A stretch of DNA of 64,000 bases from Enterococcus sp. RIT-PI-f (GTDB taxonomy: Bacteria; Bacillota; Bacilli; Lactobacillales; Enterococcaceae), in the NCBI RefSeq assembly GCF_001297065.1, contig NZ_LHOX01000015.1, positions 248,001 to 312,000 on the forward strand. The letters run 5' to 3'. The notes below the pieces were generated by a model. The model was not told the origin of the DNA. It was given only the letters and a program-made list of their open reading frames with translations, and did not search any database. Each line of letters begins with the position of its first letter. The stretch's first letter is position 1. Below, in pieces: positions 10,006 through 18,157 of this stretch. Made by a program: the position numbers and the translations under genes.

Positions 10006-10929
10006 TCAATCAAAAATCTCGAAGCCATAGTTCTGGATATGCTGTTTAAGTAAAGTTAAATATTCTTGTGCCATCTCGCTAAGTTCCATTTTCTTATGTG
10101 TCAAATACCCTAGTGTCATCGAATCCTCGACAGCTAGTGGAATCGCCACGATTTTCTCATCGTTGAGTTCGCTGCTGATGATACCTGAACTGATGGTATA
10201 GCCGTTCAAGCCGACCATCAAATTGAAAATCGTTGCTCTATCACTGATACGGATATGTTTTTTGCGTTGCAAAGTACTTAAGATTTCTTCTGAAAAATAA
10301 AAGGAGTTGGTTTCTCCTTGTTCATAGGACAAATAGGTATAGTTTTCTAAGTCCTTCAATGTGATACGGTCCTTTTGTGTCAGTGGGTTGTTCCGTCCGA
10401 TAAACACGTGGGGTTTTGCCTCAAACAAAGGAATGAATTGCAGATCTTTTTCACTGATCAAGCGCTGCAGGACGGTTTTATTGAAATCGTTGAGATAGAT
10501 AACGCCTAATTCACTTCTGAAGGTTTGAATATCGTCCAAGACATTCTGGGTTTGGGTTTCTCTTAGGGTAAATTGAAATTCATCTTCACCAATCCGCTTG
10601 ACCAATTCCACAAAGGCATGGACCACAAAGGCATAGTGTTGAGCGGATACACTAAATACGTGTTTCCTAGCAGTATCTTTACGGAAGCGTTCGTCCAATA
10701 GATTGACTTGATCTAAGATATTGCGGGCATAGTTGATAAAAGCTCGACCCTCATCAGTCAGTGTGACGCCCAATTTGCTGCGATAAAAGAGCTGCAGATC
10801 ATATTCTTTTTCCAATTCTTTCATGGCTTGGGATAAAGAGGGTTGACTGATGAACAATTGTTTGGCAGCTTCGTTGAAAGAGCCCGTTTCAACGATTTTT
10901 TCTAAATATTCTAGTTGTTGAATCCGCAT
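10006..10929 (-). CDS. LysR-family transcriptional regulator
   Basis: The 307-residue protein begins with the LysR winged helix (MRIQQLEYLEKIVETGSFNEAAK, then LFISQPSLSQAMKELEKE and the LTDEGRAF segment), followed by a two-lobed effector domain. It is divergent from a methionine synthase-like gene, and the intervening 118 bases hold two similar dyads, so it very likely regulates that gene, with sulfur amino acid status or homocysteine a plausible signal as in streptococcal MetR/MtaR and CmbR relatives. The ATG at 10929 has GAAGGAG upstream. The effector is inferred, not seen. Confidence 0.88.
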   Translation of the reverse strand: MRIQQLEYLEKIVETGSFNEAAKQLFISQPSLSQAMKELEKEYDLQLFYRSKLGVTLTDEGRAFINYARNILDQVNLLDERFRKDTARKHVFSVSAQHYAFVVHAFVELVKRIGEDEFQFTLRETQTQNVLDDIQTFRSELGVIYLNDFNKTVLQRLISEKDLQFIPLFEAKPHVFIGRNNPLTQKDRITLKDLENYTYLSYEQGETNSFYFSEEILSTLQRKKHIRISDRATIFNLMVGLNGYTISSGIISSELNDEKIVAIPLAVEDSMTLGYLTHKKMELSEMAQEYLTLLKQHIQNYGFEIFD

Positions 10930-10946
10930 ATGATTCTCCTTCGGTT

Positions 10947-10991
10947 ATAGGTATTACCTATAGGAAATATAAGTTTATAAGTATTATCTAT
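10947..10991. promoter_or_regulatory. Two LysR-type dyad operators 30 bp apart
   Basis: ATAGGTATTACCTAT (10947-10961) is a perfect 7+1+7 palindrome of the T-N11-A class. ATAAGTATTATCTAT (10977-10991) is a weaker copy starting exactly 30 bp later, three helical turns, on the same face of DNA. This is the recognition-site plus activation-site pattern of LysR regulators, and it sits between the regulator and its divergent neighbour. Confidence 0.7.
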
Positions 10992-11047
10992 AGTATAGGA
11001 TGTTTGCTAGAATAAGTCTAACAATTTTGAATTGGAGGAAAATGAAT

Positions 11048-12196
11048 ATGGCAACTGACAAATTTCAACTTGTAGGCTCTTTATTACGTCCACAAGATTT
11101 ATTAGACTACAAAAACAAAATCGAACACCGTGATGACATTCACTATCCATTCTATGACGCTTTCCCTGGTTATCAAGAAACAGAAAGCAAAGCAATCGAA
11201 AACATTATTGCAGCGCAAAAAGCACATGGACTTACTGTGATCACAGATGGCGAACATGGTCGCTCTATGTGGCATCTCGATTTCCTATGGGGGCTAGATG
11301 GCGTAGAACGGTATATTGCTGACCGGGGATATGCTTTTGAAGATTTAGACGGTGGTGATTTTGAGACCCGTAAAGATATTGGCATTCGGATCACGAAACC
11401 TTTGTCAGGCAAAAACCATCATTATTTGACTTTGTTCAAAGAAACCAAAGCCCAAGCTGGAGAGGATACAGTCAAAATCACCGTTTGGGGTGCCGCGCAT
11501 GCCTTTACTGAGTTGACCTTCTTCAATGATCTAGTTGGTGAAGGTCAAGTATATGCAACCAAAGAAGACTTGCGTACAGGGTTGATCAACGCGTATAAAG
11601 AATTCTTGCAAGAATACAAAGAAGCCGGTGGCGAAATCGTTCAATTCGATGACTGTTTATGGGAATTATTTGCGGATGATAATGACAAGAGCTTTTTTGC
11701 AGAAGGCAATGCGGGATTAGAAGCTTTGGCGGATGAGTTTGTGGCGATCAATAATGAAGTTGCCGATTTTGCCCATGCGTTAGGCTTAAAAGTATGGACC
11801 CATAATTGTCGCGGCAATTATCAAAGTCGTTCAGCGGCAAGCGGCACTTATAAAGCCATCGCGGAGAAATTTTTGAAAGATCAACACTATGATCGTTTCT
11901 TCTTAGAATGGGATGATGATCGCGCCGGAGATATTTCCGCTTTAGAAGCCTTAAAAGATCGGCCAAATGTCGAAGTCGTGCTGGGCTTGCTGTCTAGTAA
12001 AACATCGACATTAGACGACGAAGAAAGAGTTGTGGCATTGTTAGATAAAGCCAGCGAAATCTTGCCAAAAGACCGTTTGTACCTATCCCATCAATGCGGA
12101 TTTGCTTCTTGTGACTGTGGAAATGAATTGTCAGTGGATCAGCAATGGGCCAAAATTGAACAAGGTCAAAAGTTGGCAGCAGCGTATTTTGGTTAA
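11048..12196 (+). CDS. Methionine synthase-like protein, YxjG/YxjH type (cobalamin-independent)
   Basis: The 382-residue protein corresponds to the C-terminal catalytic half of MetE (the UROD/MetE-like barrel). Zinc-binding motifs are visible: THNCRGNY near residue 260 and the C-terminal SHQCGFASCDCGNELS. The N-terminal LVGSLLRPQDLL and VITDGEHGRSMWHLDF motifs are typical of the YxjG/YxjH group. It probably methylates homocysteine, though the methyl donor in this short group is not certain. The ATG at 11048 is nine bases from GGAGG (11034-11038); the ATG at 11042 would be too close. It is controlled by the divergent LysR gene through two dyads upstream. Confidence 0.85.
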   Translation: MATDKFQLVGSLLRPQDLLDYKNKIEHRDDIHYPFYDAFPGYQETESKAIENIIAAQKAHGLTVITDGEHGRSMWHLDFLWGLDGVERYIADRGYAFEDLDGGDFETRKDIGIRITKPLSGKNHHYLTLFKETKAQAGEDTVKITVWGAAHAFTELTFFNDLVGEGQVYATKEDLRTGLINAYKEFLQEYKEAGGEIVQFDDCLWELFADDNDKSFFAEGNAGLEALADEFVAINNEVADFAHALGLKVWTHNCRGNYQSRSAASGTYKAIAEKFLKDQHYDRFFLEWDDDRAGDISALEALKDRPNVEVVLGLLSSKTSTLDDEERVVALLDKASEILPKDRLYLSHQCGFASCDCGNELSVDQQWAKIEQGQKLAAAYFG

Positions 12197-12255
12197 TCAG
12201 ATTTATTGAAAATTGTATAAACATCCATCTTTTTTTAAATTTTCAGAAAAAATGT

Positions 12256-12284
12256 TTGACAATTTCCTTAAGAGCGAGTAAAGT
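12256..12284 (+). promoter_or_regulatory. Promoter of the T-box-controlled amino acid transporter operon
   Basis: TTGACA (12256-12261) and TAAAGT (12279-12284) are 17 bases apart. Transcription would begin near 12291, just ahead of T-box Stem I. Confidence 0.7.
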
Positions 12285-12290
12285 AAGACT

Positions 12291-12563
12291 CAACTTAATG
12301 AAATAGACATCGAAAAGAAGAGTAGCAAGACTTGTTGTTCAAAGAGAATCTCTGGTTGGTGCAAAGAGATAGCACAGGGTTGTGAAACACATCTTGGAGT
12401 CGTTTTTCCGAAGAAGAAGTAGGAAAGACCGGGTATGCCCGTTAGCGCTGCAGTCATTGATTGATGACTTTCTAAGATCAGTTTGCCGTGAGGCACTGAT
12501 AAACAAAGGTGGAACCGCGTTGATAACGTCCTTTAGCTGTAATGGCTAGAGGACGTTTTTTTA
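12291..12563 (+). ncRNA. T-box leader, apparent histidine (CAC) specifier
   Basis: The leader shows the parts of a T-box in order: GAAGAGTAGCA (Stem I 5' side with AGTA), AGAGAATCTCTGGTTGGTGC in the distal Stem I, the specifier-side motif GAA-A-CAC-A (12384-12391) followed by TCTTGGAG, a Stem III hairpin (ATCAGT...ACTGAT, near 12475-12501), the T-box AAAGGTGGAACCGCG (12505-12519), and a terminator stem AACGTCC...GGACGTT (12525-12557) with a T tract to 12563. By analogy with the tyrosine leader pattern GAAC-TAC-A, the specifier reads CAC, which is histidine. Uncharged tRNA-His would then allow read-through into the transporter genes. The T-box call is very secure; the codon is read by alignment to family pattern. 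Confidence 0.9.
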
Positions 12564-12612
12564 TTTTCCGACCGGATGCCTTTTTACTATTGGGAAGCCA
12601 TAGACTGCTTGA

Positions 12613-12694
12613 GGTTTTTTCTGAGAGGAAAAAACAAATTGAGGTGGAACCACGTGTAGCGCGTCCTCTGGCATAAGCCGGAGTACGCGTTTTT
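12613..12694 (+). ncRNA. Partial second T-box module (antiterminator and terminator without Stem I)
   Basis: About 50 bases after the first terminator lie a hairpin resembling Stem III (GTTTTTTC...GAAAAAAC, about 12614-12633), a second T-box-like sequence GAGGTGGAACCACGT (12641-12655) and a second terminator, GCGTCCTCTGGC paired with GCCGGAGTACGC (12661-12688) plus T6. There is no room for a Stem I or specifier. Partly duplicated T-boxes of this kind are known; they add a second decision point read by the same upstream tRNA sensor. Confidence 0.8.
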
Positions 12695-12727
12695 TATTTA
12701 TTTATTTGACCAAGGAGGAATAATTGT

Positions 12728-13372
12728 ATGTTTGATTATTTAATCAATGTAATGCCCCAATTGCTTTCAGGTGCTGGCATTACCATCAAGTTGTTTGCAC
12801 TGACTTTACTCGGATCGATTCCATTAGGTATTTTATTGGCCTTTGTATTGGCTAGTCGATTGAAAGTGTTGAAATTCATTGTACAAGTCTATGTTTGGCT
12901 GATGCGGGGCACCCCCTTGCTGCTGCAACTGATTTTTGTTTTTTATGGACTACCGATCCTGAACATTGTCTTCGATCGGTTTGACGCTGCGTTGATCGCT
13001 TTTGTTATCAATTATGCGGCTTACTTCGCAGAAATATTCCGTGGCGGCATCCAGTCGATCCCGGCAGGTCAATATGAAGCAGCGAAAGTCTTGCGGTTGA
13101 ATCCAATCCAAACGATCCGGAAAATCATTATTCCGCAAGTCGTCAAAATTACGCTGCCTTCTGTCGGGAATGAAGTGATCAATTTGGTCAAAGACACATC
13201 TTTGGTGTATATCTTAGGCTTGTCAGATGTGATGCGGATCGGAAAAATCGCAATGGAGCGAGATAGTACGTTGTTGCCACTGTTAGGCGTCGCATTGATC
13301 TATTTATTGCTGACTGGGATATTCACGATATTGTTGAAACAACTTGAAAGTAAGCTTGATTATTATCGCTAG
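12728..13372 (+). CDS. Polar amino acid ABC transporter permease (HisM family)
   Basis: An integral membrane protein of 214 residues with about five hydrophobic segments and the binding-protein-dependent transport signature near residues 115-135 (GQYEAAKVLRLNPIQTIRK). The N-terminal LLSGAGITIKLFALTLLGSIPLG and RGTPLLLQLIFVFYGLP segments are typical of the His/Glu/Gln/Arg permease family. RBS AAGGAGG precedes the ATG. With the ATPase and binding protein downstream it forms a complete importer; the histidine T-box ahead suggests histidine uptake (comparable to the predicted HisXYZ systems of lactic acid bacteria). Confidence 0.88.
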   Translation: MFDYLINVMPQLLSGAGITIKLFALTLLGSIPLGILLAFVLASRLKVLKFIVQVYVWLMRGTPLLLQLIFVFYGLPILNIVFDRFDAALIAFVINYAAYFAEIFRGGIQSIPAGQYEAAKVLRLNPIQTIRKIIIPQVVKITLPSVGNEVINLVKDTSLVYILGLSDVMRIGKIAMERDSTLLPLLGVALIYLLLTGIFTILLKQLESKLDYYR

Positions 13373-13382
13373 GAGGTACAAC

Positions 13383-14015
13383 ATGTTAAAACTGAATCAA
13401 ATATCAAAATCTTTTGGCAACAAAAAAGTCATTGATGGCTTAGACTTAACAATTGAAGATGGCAGCATTTTGGCAGTGGTTGGTCCTTCGGGTGGGGGGA
13501 AAACAACACTTCTACGAACGCTTGCTGGTTTAGAAACGGTGGATTCTGGGACCTTTTTGTTAGATGGCAAAGCCTTTGATCCAACGGATACCAAAGAACA
13601 AGAACAAGTGGTAGGGGTAGTTTTCCAAGATTTCCAACTGTTCCCACATTTATCGGTGTTTGACAATATCACTTTGGCGCCAAAGATGGTGTTGAAGCAG
13701 GACAAAGCGACATATACGGCAAAAGCAGAAGCTTTGGCCAAACAGCTAGGATTGGATGACTTATTGAAGCAATATCCATTTCAATTATCAGGTGGTCAAC
13801 GCCAACGGGTAGCGATTGCCCGAGCGATGGCGATGAATCCAAAAGTTTTGGCTTACGATGAGCCGACAAGTGCGCTAGATCCTGGCTTGCGGCAACAAGT
13901 AGAGGCGTTGATCTTGGATTTGAAAAAACAAGGTGTAACACAAATCGTGGTGACCCATGATTTGGTTTTTGCCAAAAACATTGGCGATCAATTGTTAGAA
14001 GTATCAGGAAAATAA
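13383..14015 (+). CDS. Polar amino acid ABC transporter ATP-binding protein
   Basis: A compact ATPase of 210 residues with Walker A (VGPSGGGKTTLLRTLAG, about residues 31-47), signature [15 protein letters not shown], Walker B VLAYDEPTSALDP and switch His in VVTHDL. It is shorter than GlnQ/HisP (about 240), lacking most of the C-terminal end, yet no core motif is missing. The ATG at 13383 follows AGGAGGTACAAC; an upstream in-frame start at 13344 lies inside the permease gene. It energises import together with the flanking permease and binding protein. Confidence 0.9.
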   Translation: MLKLNQISKSFGNKKVIDGLDLTIEDGSILAVVGPSGGGKTTLLRTLAGLETVDSGTFLLDGKAFDPTDTKEQEQVVGVVFQDFQLFPHLSVFDNITLAPKMVLKQDKATYTAKAEALAKQLGLDDLLKQYPFQLSGGQRQRVAIARAMAMNPKVLAYDEPTSALDPGLRQQVEALILDLKKQGVTQIVVTHDLVFAKNIGDQLLEVSGK

Positions 14016-14028
14016 GGGGGAGAAAAAA

Positions 14029-14832
14029 ATGAGGAAATATGTATTATCTTTGATAGCAGCTGCCAGCATCTTGGTATTTGCGGCATGCGGAAATAGCAAC
14101 AAGGCGACTGAAAGTGCCGCCGATAAGGATGAAGTCATTGTTGGGCTGGATGATACCTTCGTACCGATGGGCTTCCAAGATGACCAAGGGGAGATTGTTG
14201 GATTTGATGTCGATTTAGCCAAAGCTGTATTTGATTTAACAGGAACCAAAGTGACCTTCCAAGCAATTGACTGGTCCATGAAAGAAACAGAATTGGATAA
14301 TGGCACCATCGACATGATTTGGAACGGCTATACGAAAACAGATGCCCGGGTCAAAAAGGTATTGTTTTCTGATACGTATATGGAAAACAAACAAGTGTTA
14401 GTCACTGCGAAAACAAGCAATATCACCTCATTTGATGATATGAAAGACAAAGTTTTAGGTGCCCAAGAAGGGTCTTCCGGCTATGATACATTCAATAATC
14501 AACCAGAAGTACTCAAAGACATTGTGGCAGATAATGATGCAACGTTATATGCTAGTTTCAACGAGGCATTCATTGATTTAGAAAATGGCCGGATCGATGG
14601 GCTGCTGATCGATCGTGTGTATGCAGAATACTATTTGACCCAAACAGGAAAGACCGACGATTATAATGAAATTGAAAGCCCATTTGAAGCGGAAGATTTC
14701 GCTGTGGGTGTCCGTAAAGATGATCAAGGATTAGCGGATAAAATCAACGAAGGCTTGAAGACATTACAAGAAAACGGTACATTCGCTGAAATCTCAGAGA
14801 AATGGTTTGGTGAGGATATAACGCCAAAATAA
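14029..14832 (+). CDS. Polar amino acid ABC transporter substrate-binding lipoprotein
   Basis: The 267-residue protein starts with a lipoprotein signal (MRKYVLSLIAAASILVFAAC, lipobox FAAC) and continues as a family 3 extracellular binding protein: VIVGLDDTFVPMGFQDDQGE, then GFDVDLAKAVFDLTG and the ENGTFAEISEKWFG terminus. It captures a polar amino acid outside the membrane and delivers it to the permease. Histidine is suggested by the leader's specifier only. It is the last gene of the operon, followed by a terminator. Confidence 0.9.
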   Translation: MRKYVLSLIAAASILVFAACGNSNKATESAADKDEVIVGLDDTFVPMGFQDDQGEIVGFDVDLAKAVFDLTGTKVTFQAIDWSMKETELDNGTIDMIWNGYTKTDARVKKVLFSDTYMENKQVLVTAKTSNITSFDDMKDKVLGAQEGSSGYDTFNNQPEVLKDIVADNDATLYASFNEAFIDLENGRIDGLLIDRVYAEYYLTQTGKTDDYNEIESPFEAEDFAVGVRKDDQGLADKINEGLKTLQENGTFAEISEKWFGEDITPK

Positions 14833-14867
14833 ACATTGCTTAAAACGTGATGTCGATAGTTTCAGAC

Positions 14868-14902
14868 AGCAAAAAAGGAAAGCCAAGCTTTCCTTTTTTG
14901 CT
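14868..14902 (+). terminator. Terminator of the amino acid transporter operon
   Basis: AGCAAAAAAGGAAAGC (14868-14883) pairs with GCTTTCCTTTTTTGCT (14887-14902), 36 bases after the binding-protein stop. The T-rich right arm supplies the tract. Confidence 0.8.
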
Positions 14903-14923
14903 ATCCTATATCTATATTTGAAG

Positions 14924-14968
14924 AACCAGTCTGACGCCTTAAACTTAAGGCCTTCAGGCTGGTTTTTT
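14924..14968 (+). terminator. Second hairpin terminator, no gene of its own
   Basis: AACCAG (14924-14929) pairs with CTGGTT (14959-14964) around an inner stem GCCTTAA/TTAAGGC, followed by T6. It stands only 20 bases after the previous terminator and before the convergent XRE gene. It may be a back-up terminator. Confidence 0.7.
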
Positions 14969-15028
14969 GTTTAGTGCTACATCATGTCTCACTCAGAGAA
15001 GACAGTGCGATTCTACAAATAGGGGTGG

Positions 15029-15415
15029 TCAAGCCTCATTCTCAGTAAGGGCTAAGGCAACTTTTAATGCAGGGACCAATAAATTGATTTGAGATTCACT
15101 TAAAGATTTGCCATGAAAGAGTAAGTCTTCCGGATCTTGTGTCTGAATGTACTGAATCAATTGGGAAATTTTTAATGCTATGTCGGTAGGCGCATCACTA
15201 TTTTCGGACATATTTGTACCTTTAATAATGTAATCTGTGGTTACGCCATACACGTCCGCAATCTCAGCAATCATTTCTGCGTGAGGTTCTCTTGATCCGT
15301 ATTCCCAATTTGCGTAAGTACTCACTGCCGTTAAACCCAATTTTTTCGCAACTTCAGTTTTTGTCCAGTCATTCTTTTCTCTTAGATCAGTCAATCGGCT
15401 TGCGATCGTTTTCAA
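15029..15415 (-). CDS. XRE-family DNA-binding regulator
   Basis: The first 60 residues are a Cro/cI-type helix-turn-helix (LTDLREKNDWTKTEVAKKLGL, then STYANWEYGSREPHAEMIAEIADVYGV); the remaining 65 residues are an acidic, helical tail of unknown role. The start is TTG at 15415, chosen because AGAGGTGATC, a very good complement to the 16S rRNA 3' end, lies eight bases ahead; a GTG at 15424 lies within that site. It is divergent from the sugar ABC operon, so it may control it. Confidence 0.8.
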   Translation of the reverse strand: MKTIASRLTDLREKNDWTKTEVAKKLGLTAVSTYANWEYGSREPHAEMIAEIADVYGVTTDYIIKGTNMSENSDAPTDIALKISQLIQYIQTQDPEDLLFHGKSLSESQINLLVPALKVALALTENEA

Positions 15416-15493
15416 TAGGATCACCTCTCATTTTTATTTTACTCGAAGGACATCTTGAAGGAGGGGTTTTACGCTTTATGTGTAAAAAATATA

Positions 15494-15522
15494 TTGATTT
15501 ACTCTTAACGGGTAAGTATAAT
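15494..15522 (+). promoter_or_regulatory. Promoter of the CUT2 sugar transporter operon
   Basis: TTGATT (15494-15499) and a perfect TATAAT (15517-15522) are spaced by 17 bases. The predicted start of transcription near 15529 leaves a leader of about 75 bases before the ATG at 15605. Confidence 0.75.
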
Positions 15523-15604
15523 GATTTGAGAAGATATTCGTCTGTTTTACGTGGTATTTTTTTATTATTTGATGAATATATTCATTAAAACAAGGAGGAT
15601 AAGA

Positions 15605-17122
15605 ATGAACAAAGAAGAAAACGAGTTGTTTCGAATGGAACATATCACGAAGACGTTTCCTGGCGTAAAGGCGCTAAGTGATGTTTCCTTTTCTGTGAAT
15701 AAAGGAGAGGTGCATGGATTAGTTGGTGAAAATGGTGCTGGAAAGTCAACTTTGATGAAAGTGATGTCGGGGGTCTACCAACCTGATTCAGGAGAAATAT
15801 TCATTGAAGGCATCAAAGTCAAAATGACGAATATTAAAAAAGCACAGGAACAAGGTGTGGCGATCATCTTTCAAGAGTTAAATTTATTGCCCCATTTAAC
15901 AGTGGCAGACAATATTTTTATCGGGCGTCAACCGACAATGAAAGGGTTCATCCATGACAAAAAGATGCATAGTGACACGCAAATCATTTTGGATGAATTG
16001 GGTATCAACTTGAATAGCTATGAAATCGTCAGCCGTTTGAGCGTTGCGCAACAACAGATGGTCGAAATTGCAAAAGCGATATCAATGGATTCGAAAATAC
16101 TTGTTTTAGATGAACCTTCTGCTGCATTAACTGAAAAAGAAATTGAGCAGCTATTTAAAATCATACGAAAGCTGCAAGAAAAAAATGTTGGGATGGTCTA
16201 TATTTCTCACCGAATGGAAGAATTGGCGCAAATCTGTGCGCGGGTGACCGTCCTTCGAGATGGTGCGTATATAGGAACTGAGCGCTATGCAGATATTACG
16301 ACCGAAAAATTGGTGAATATGATCGTTGGCAGAGAGTTGCATAACGTCTACCCTAAACATCAACGAAAGATTGGCGATACGGTATTAGAAATCAACCATT
16401 TAGAAAATGATAGCGGTATCAATGTAGCGGGGATTTCAGTCCGTTCTGGAGAAATTGTCGGCATCGCAGGTTTAATGGGTGCTGGACGGACGGAGATTGC
16501 CCGGTGTCTTTTTGGTGCAGATAAGGCATTGAAACTAGATGTACGAATGGACGGCAAACCAGTCAAGATTACTAAGGTCAGTGATGCGATCAAATATGGG
16601 ATAGGCTATGCGACTGAAGACCGGAAATATGATGGACTGGCATTGCAATTAGATGTTCGTTTCAATGTGAATATGGCTAGCTTAAGCAGAATCACACGCA
16701 AGGGAATAGTGGACGATCAAGCGGGGGAAGAAACTGCGCGTAAATATAAAGAAAAACTTTCTATACGCACACCAAGTTTAGGACAAACTGTAGCTAATTT
16801 GTCAGGAGGAAACCAACAAAAGATTGTTCTGGCAAAGTGGTTATGTAATGACGTTAACGTGTTGATCGTAGATGAACCTACTAGAGGAATCGATGTGGGT
16901 GCCAAGTACGAAGTCTATGAATTATTTAATGAATTGAGTGATTTAGGCGTGGCGATCATTATGATCAGTTCCGATTTGCCAGAAGTCTTAGGCATGAGCG
17001 ACCGCATATTCGTCATTCATGAAGGGACTGTCAACGGTGAATTACCAGCTAAAGGTACAACCCAAGAAGAAATCCTGTATCTTGCAGCTGGATACAATAA
17101 AAATATGGAAAACATAAGTTAA
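15605..17122 (+). CDS. CUT2 sugar ABC transporter ATP-binding protein (RbsA/MglA-like)
   Basis: A tandem ATPase of 505 residues. The first half has Walker A GENGAGKSTLMKVMSG, signature LSVAQQQMVEIAKA and Walker B ILVLDEPSAALT. The second half has the degenerate P-loop GLMGAGRTEIARCLFG of this family, signature LSGGNQQKIVLAKWL and LIVDEPTRGIDVG. The ATG at 15605 follows AAGGAGG; an upstream in-frame TTG at 15551 lies in the leader. It works with the downstream permease and lipoprotein to import a pentose, hexose or related ligand. No sugar kinase or isomerase is nearby, so the substrate is open. Confidence 0.92.
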   Translation: MNKEENELFRMEHITKTFPGVKALSDVSFSVNKGEVHGLVGENGAGKSTLMKVMSGVYQPDSGEIFIEGIKVKMTNIKKAQEQGVAIIFQELNLLPHLTVADNIFIGRQPTMKGFIHDKKMHSDTQIILDELGINLNSYEIVSRLSVAQQQMVEIAKAISMDSKILVLDEPSAALTEKEIEQLFKIIRKLQEKNVGMVYISHRMEELAQICARVTVLRDGAYIGTERYADITTEKLVNMIVGRELHNVYPKHQRKIGDTVLEINHLENDSGINVAGISVRSGEIVGIAGLMGAGRTEIARCLFGADKALKLDVRMDGKPVKITKVSDAIKYGIGYATEDRKYDGLALQLDVRFNVNMASLSRITRKGIVDDQAGEETARKYKEKLSIRTPSLGQTVANLSGGNQQKIVLAKWLCNDVNVLIVDEPTRGIDVGAKYEVYELFNELSDLGVAIIMISSDLPEVLGMSDRIFVIHEGTVNGELPAKGTTQEEILYLAAGYNKNMENIS

Positions 17123-17141
17123 TCAAAGGAGAATCGATTGA

Positions 17142-18146
17142 ATGAAACAAGTGACTACATTGAAAAAAGAGAAAGAGATTTTTGCTCATCGCTTTAGCTT
17201 GAGTACGAGAAAAGCAATATTTTCAGGTATTGCATTGGTTATCCTTTTTATCATATTTGCGGTTTTAAATCCAAATTTTATGGCGAAAAATAATTTGATC
17301 AATATTCTGCAACAAGTTGTGACCTATGCCATCGTGGGGTATGGGCTAACCTTTGTTTTAGTGGGTGGAGGGACTGACCTTTCTGCAGGTGCATCTATGG
17401 GCTTATCAGGAATTATTGTCACAACGTTATTAATAGCAGGTGTTCCGTTGCCTTTAGCTATTTTGATTGCGCTGATATTTGGCATTTTAATGGGCGTTCT
17501 CAATGGATTTTCAATTGAGGTTTTAGGTGTTGTTCCGTTTATTGCTACCTTAGGTACGCAATGGGTTTTTCGAGGGCTAGCCAATGTGCTTGTTGATGGA
17601 AAACCAATTTATACCAATACGATCCCCAGCCAAGAGGCGCAACAAGTATTCTATCAGATTGGTGGTGGGCGTCTGCCTGGCGGTATTCCGTATAGTGTAT
17701 TGATTACTTTGATATATGGACTGATGCTAGCGTTCATTTTATCTAAGACAAAAATCGGCAGACAAATATATGCTTGTGGAAGCAATTTAGAGGCTGCAAA
17801 ACTCTCTGGGATCAATGCTGTAGGTACAAGGATGTTTGCGTACTGTGTCAGTGGCTTTTCTGCATGTGTTGCAGGAATCATCGTCACCTCAAGAATATCC
17901 TCTGCGCAACCTATGGCAGGACAAGGCATGGAGCTAGAAGCAATTGCGGCAGCGGTGATTGGCGGTGTATCCAATAGTGGTGGCCAAGGTGCCATCGTCA
18001 ATACGATTATCGGGGCTTTGATATTAGGCGTTCTGCGGAATGGCTTAAACATTATGGGGATCAGTTCATTTTGGCAACAAGTGATCATCGGTTTTATTCT
18101 AGTTGGTGTGATAGCACTGGATGTACGTAGAAATAAAAAAAATTAG
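17142..18146 (+). CDS. CUT2 sugar ABC transporter permease (RbsC-like)
   Basis: A hydrophobic protein of 334 residues with eight to ten membrane segments. It has the family motif GLTFVLVGGGTDLSAGASMG, the VLGVVPFIATLGTQWVFRGL stretch and the conserved EAAKLSGINA loop that contacts the ATPase, then GMELEAIAAAVIGG. Nineteen bases separate it from the ATPase gene; RBS AAAGGAG. It forms the membrane channel of the importer. Confidence 0.9.
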   Translation: MKQVTTLKKEKEIFAHRFSLSTRKAIFSGIALVILFIIFAVLNPNFMAKNNLINILQQVVTYAIVGYGLTFVLVGGGTDLSAGASMGLSGIIVTTLLIAGVPLPLAILIALIFGILMGVLNGFSIEVLGVVPFIATLGTQWVFRGLANVLVDGKPIYTNTIPSQEAQQVFYQIGGGRLPGGIPYSVLITLIYGLMLAFILSKTKIGRQIYACGSNLEAAKLSGINAVGTRMFAYCVSGFSACVAGIIVTSRISSAQPMAGQGMELEAIAAAVIGGVSNSGGQGAIVNTIIGALILGVLRNGLNIMGISSFWQQVIIGFILVGVIALDVRRNKKN

Positions 18147-18157
18147 GGGGAATACAA

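Noticed and set aside
12384-12391. Methionine or isoleucine as the T-box amino acid
   Set aside because: The upstream methionine synthase suggested Met, and ATC occurs two bases later, but the GAA-N-NNN-A frame places CAC at the specifier and the gene downstream is a polar amino acid importer.
12290-12496. Open frame on the minus strand across the T-box leader
   Set aside because: The region is explained in full by the T-box structure on the plus strand.
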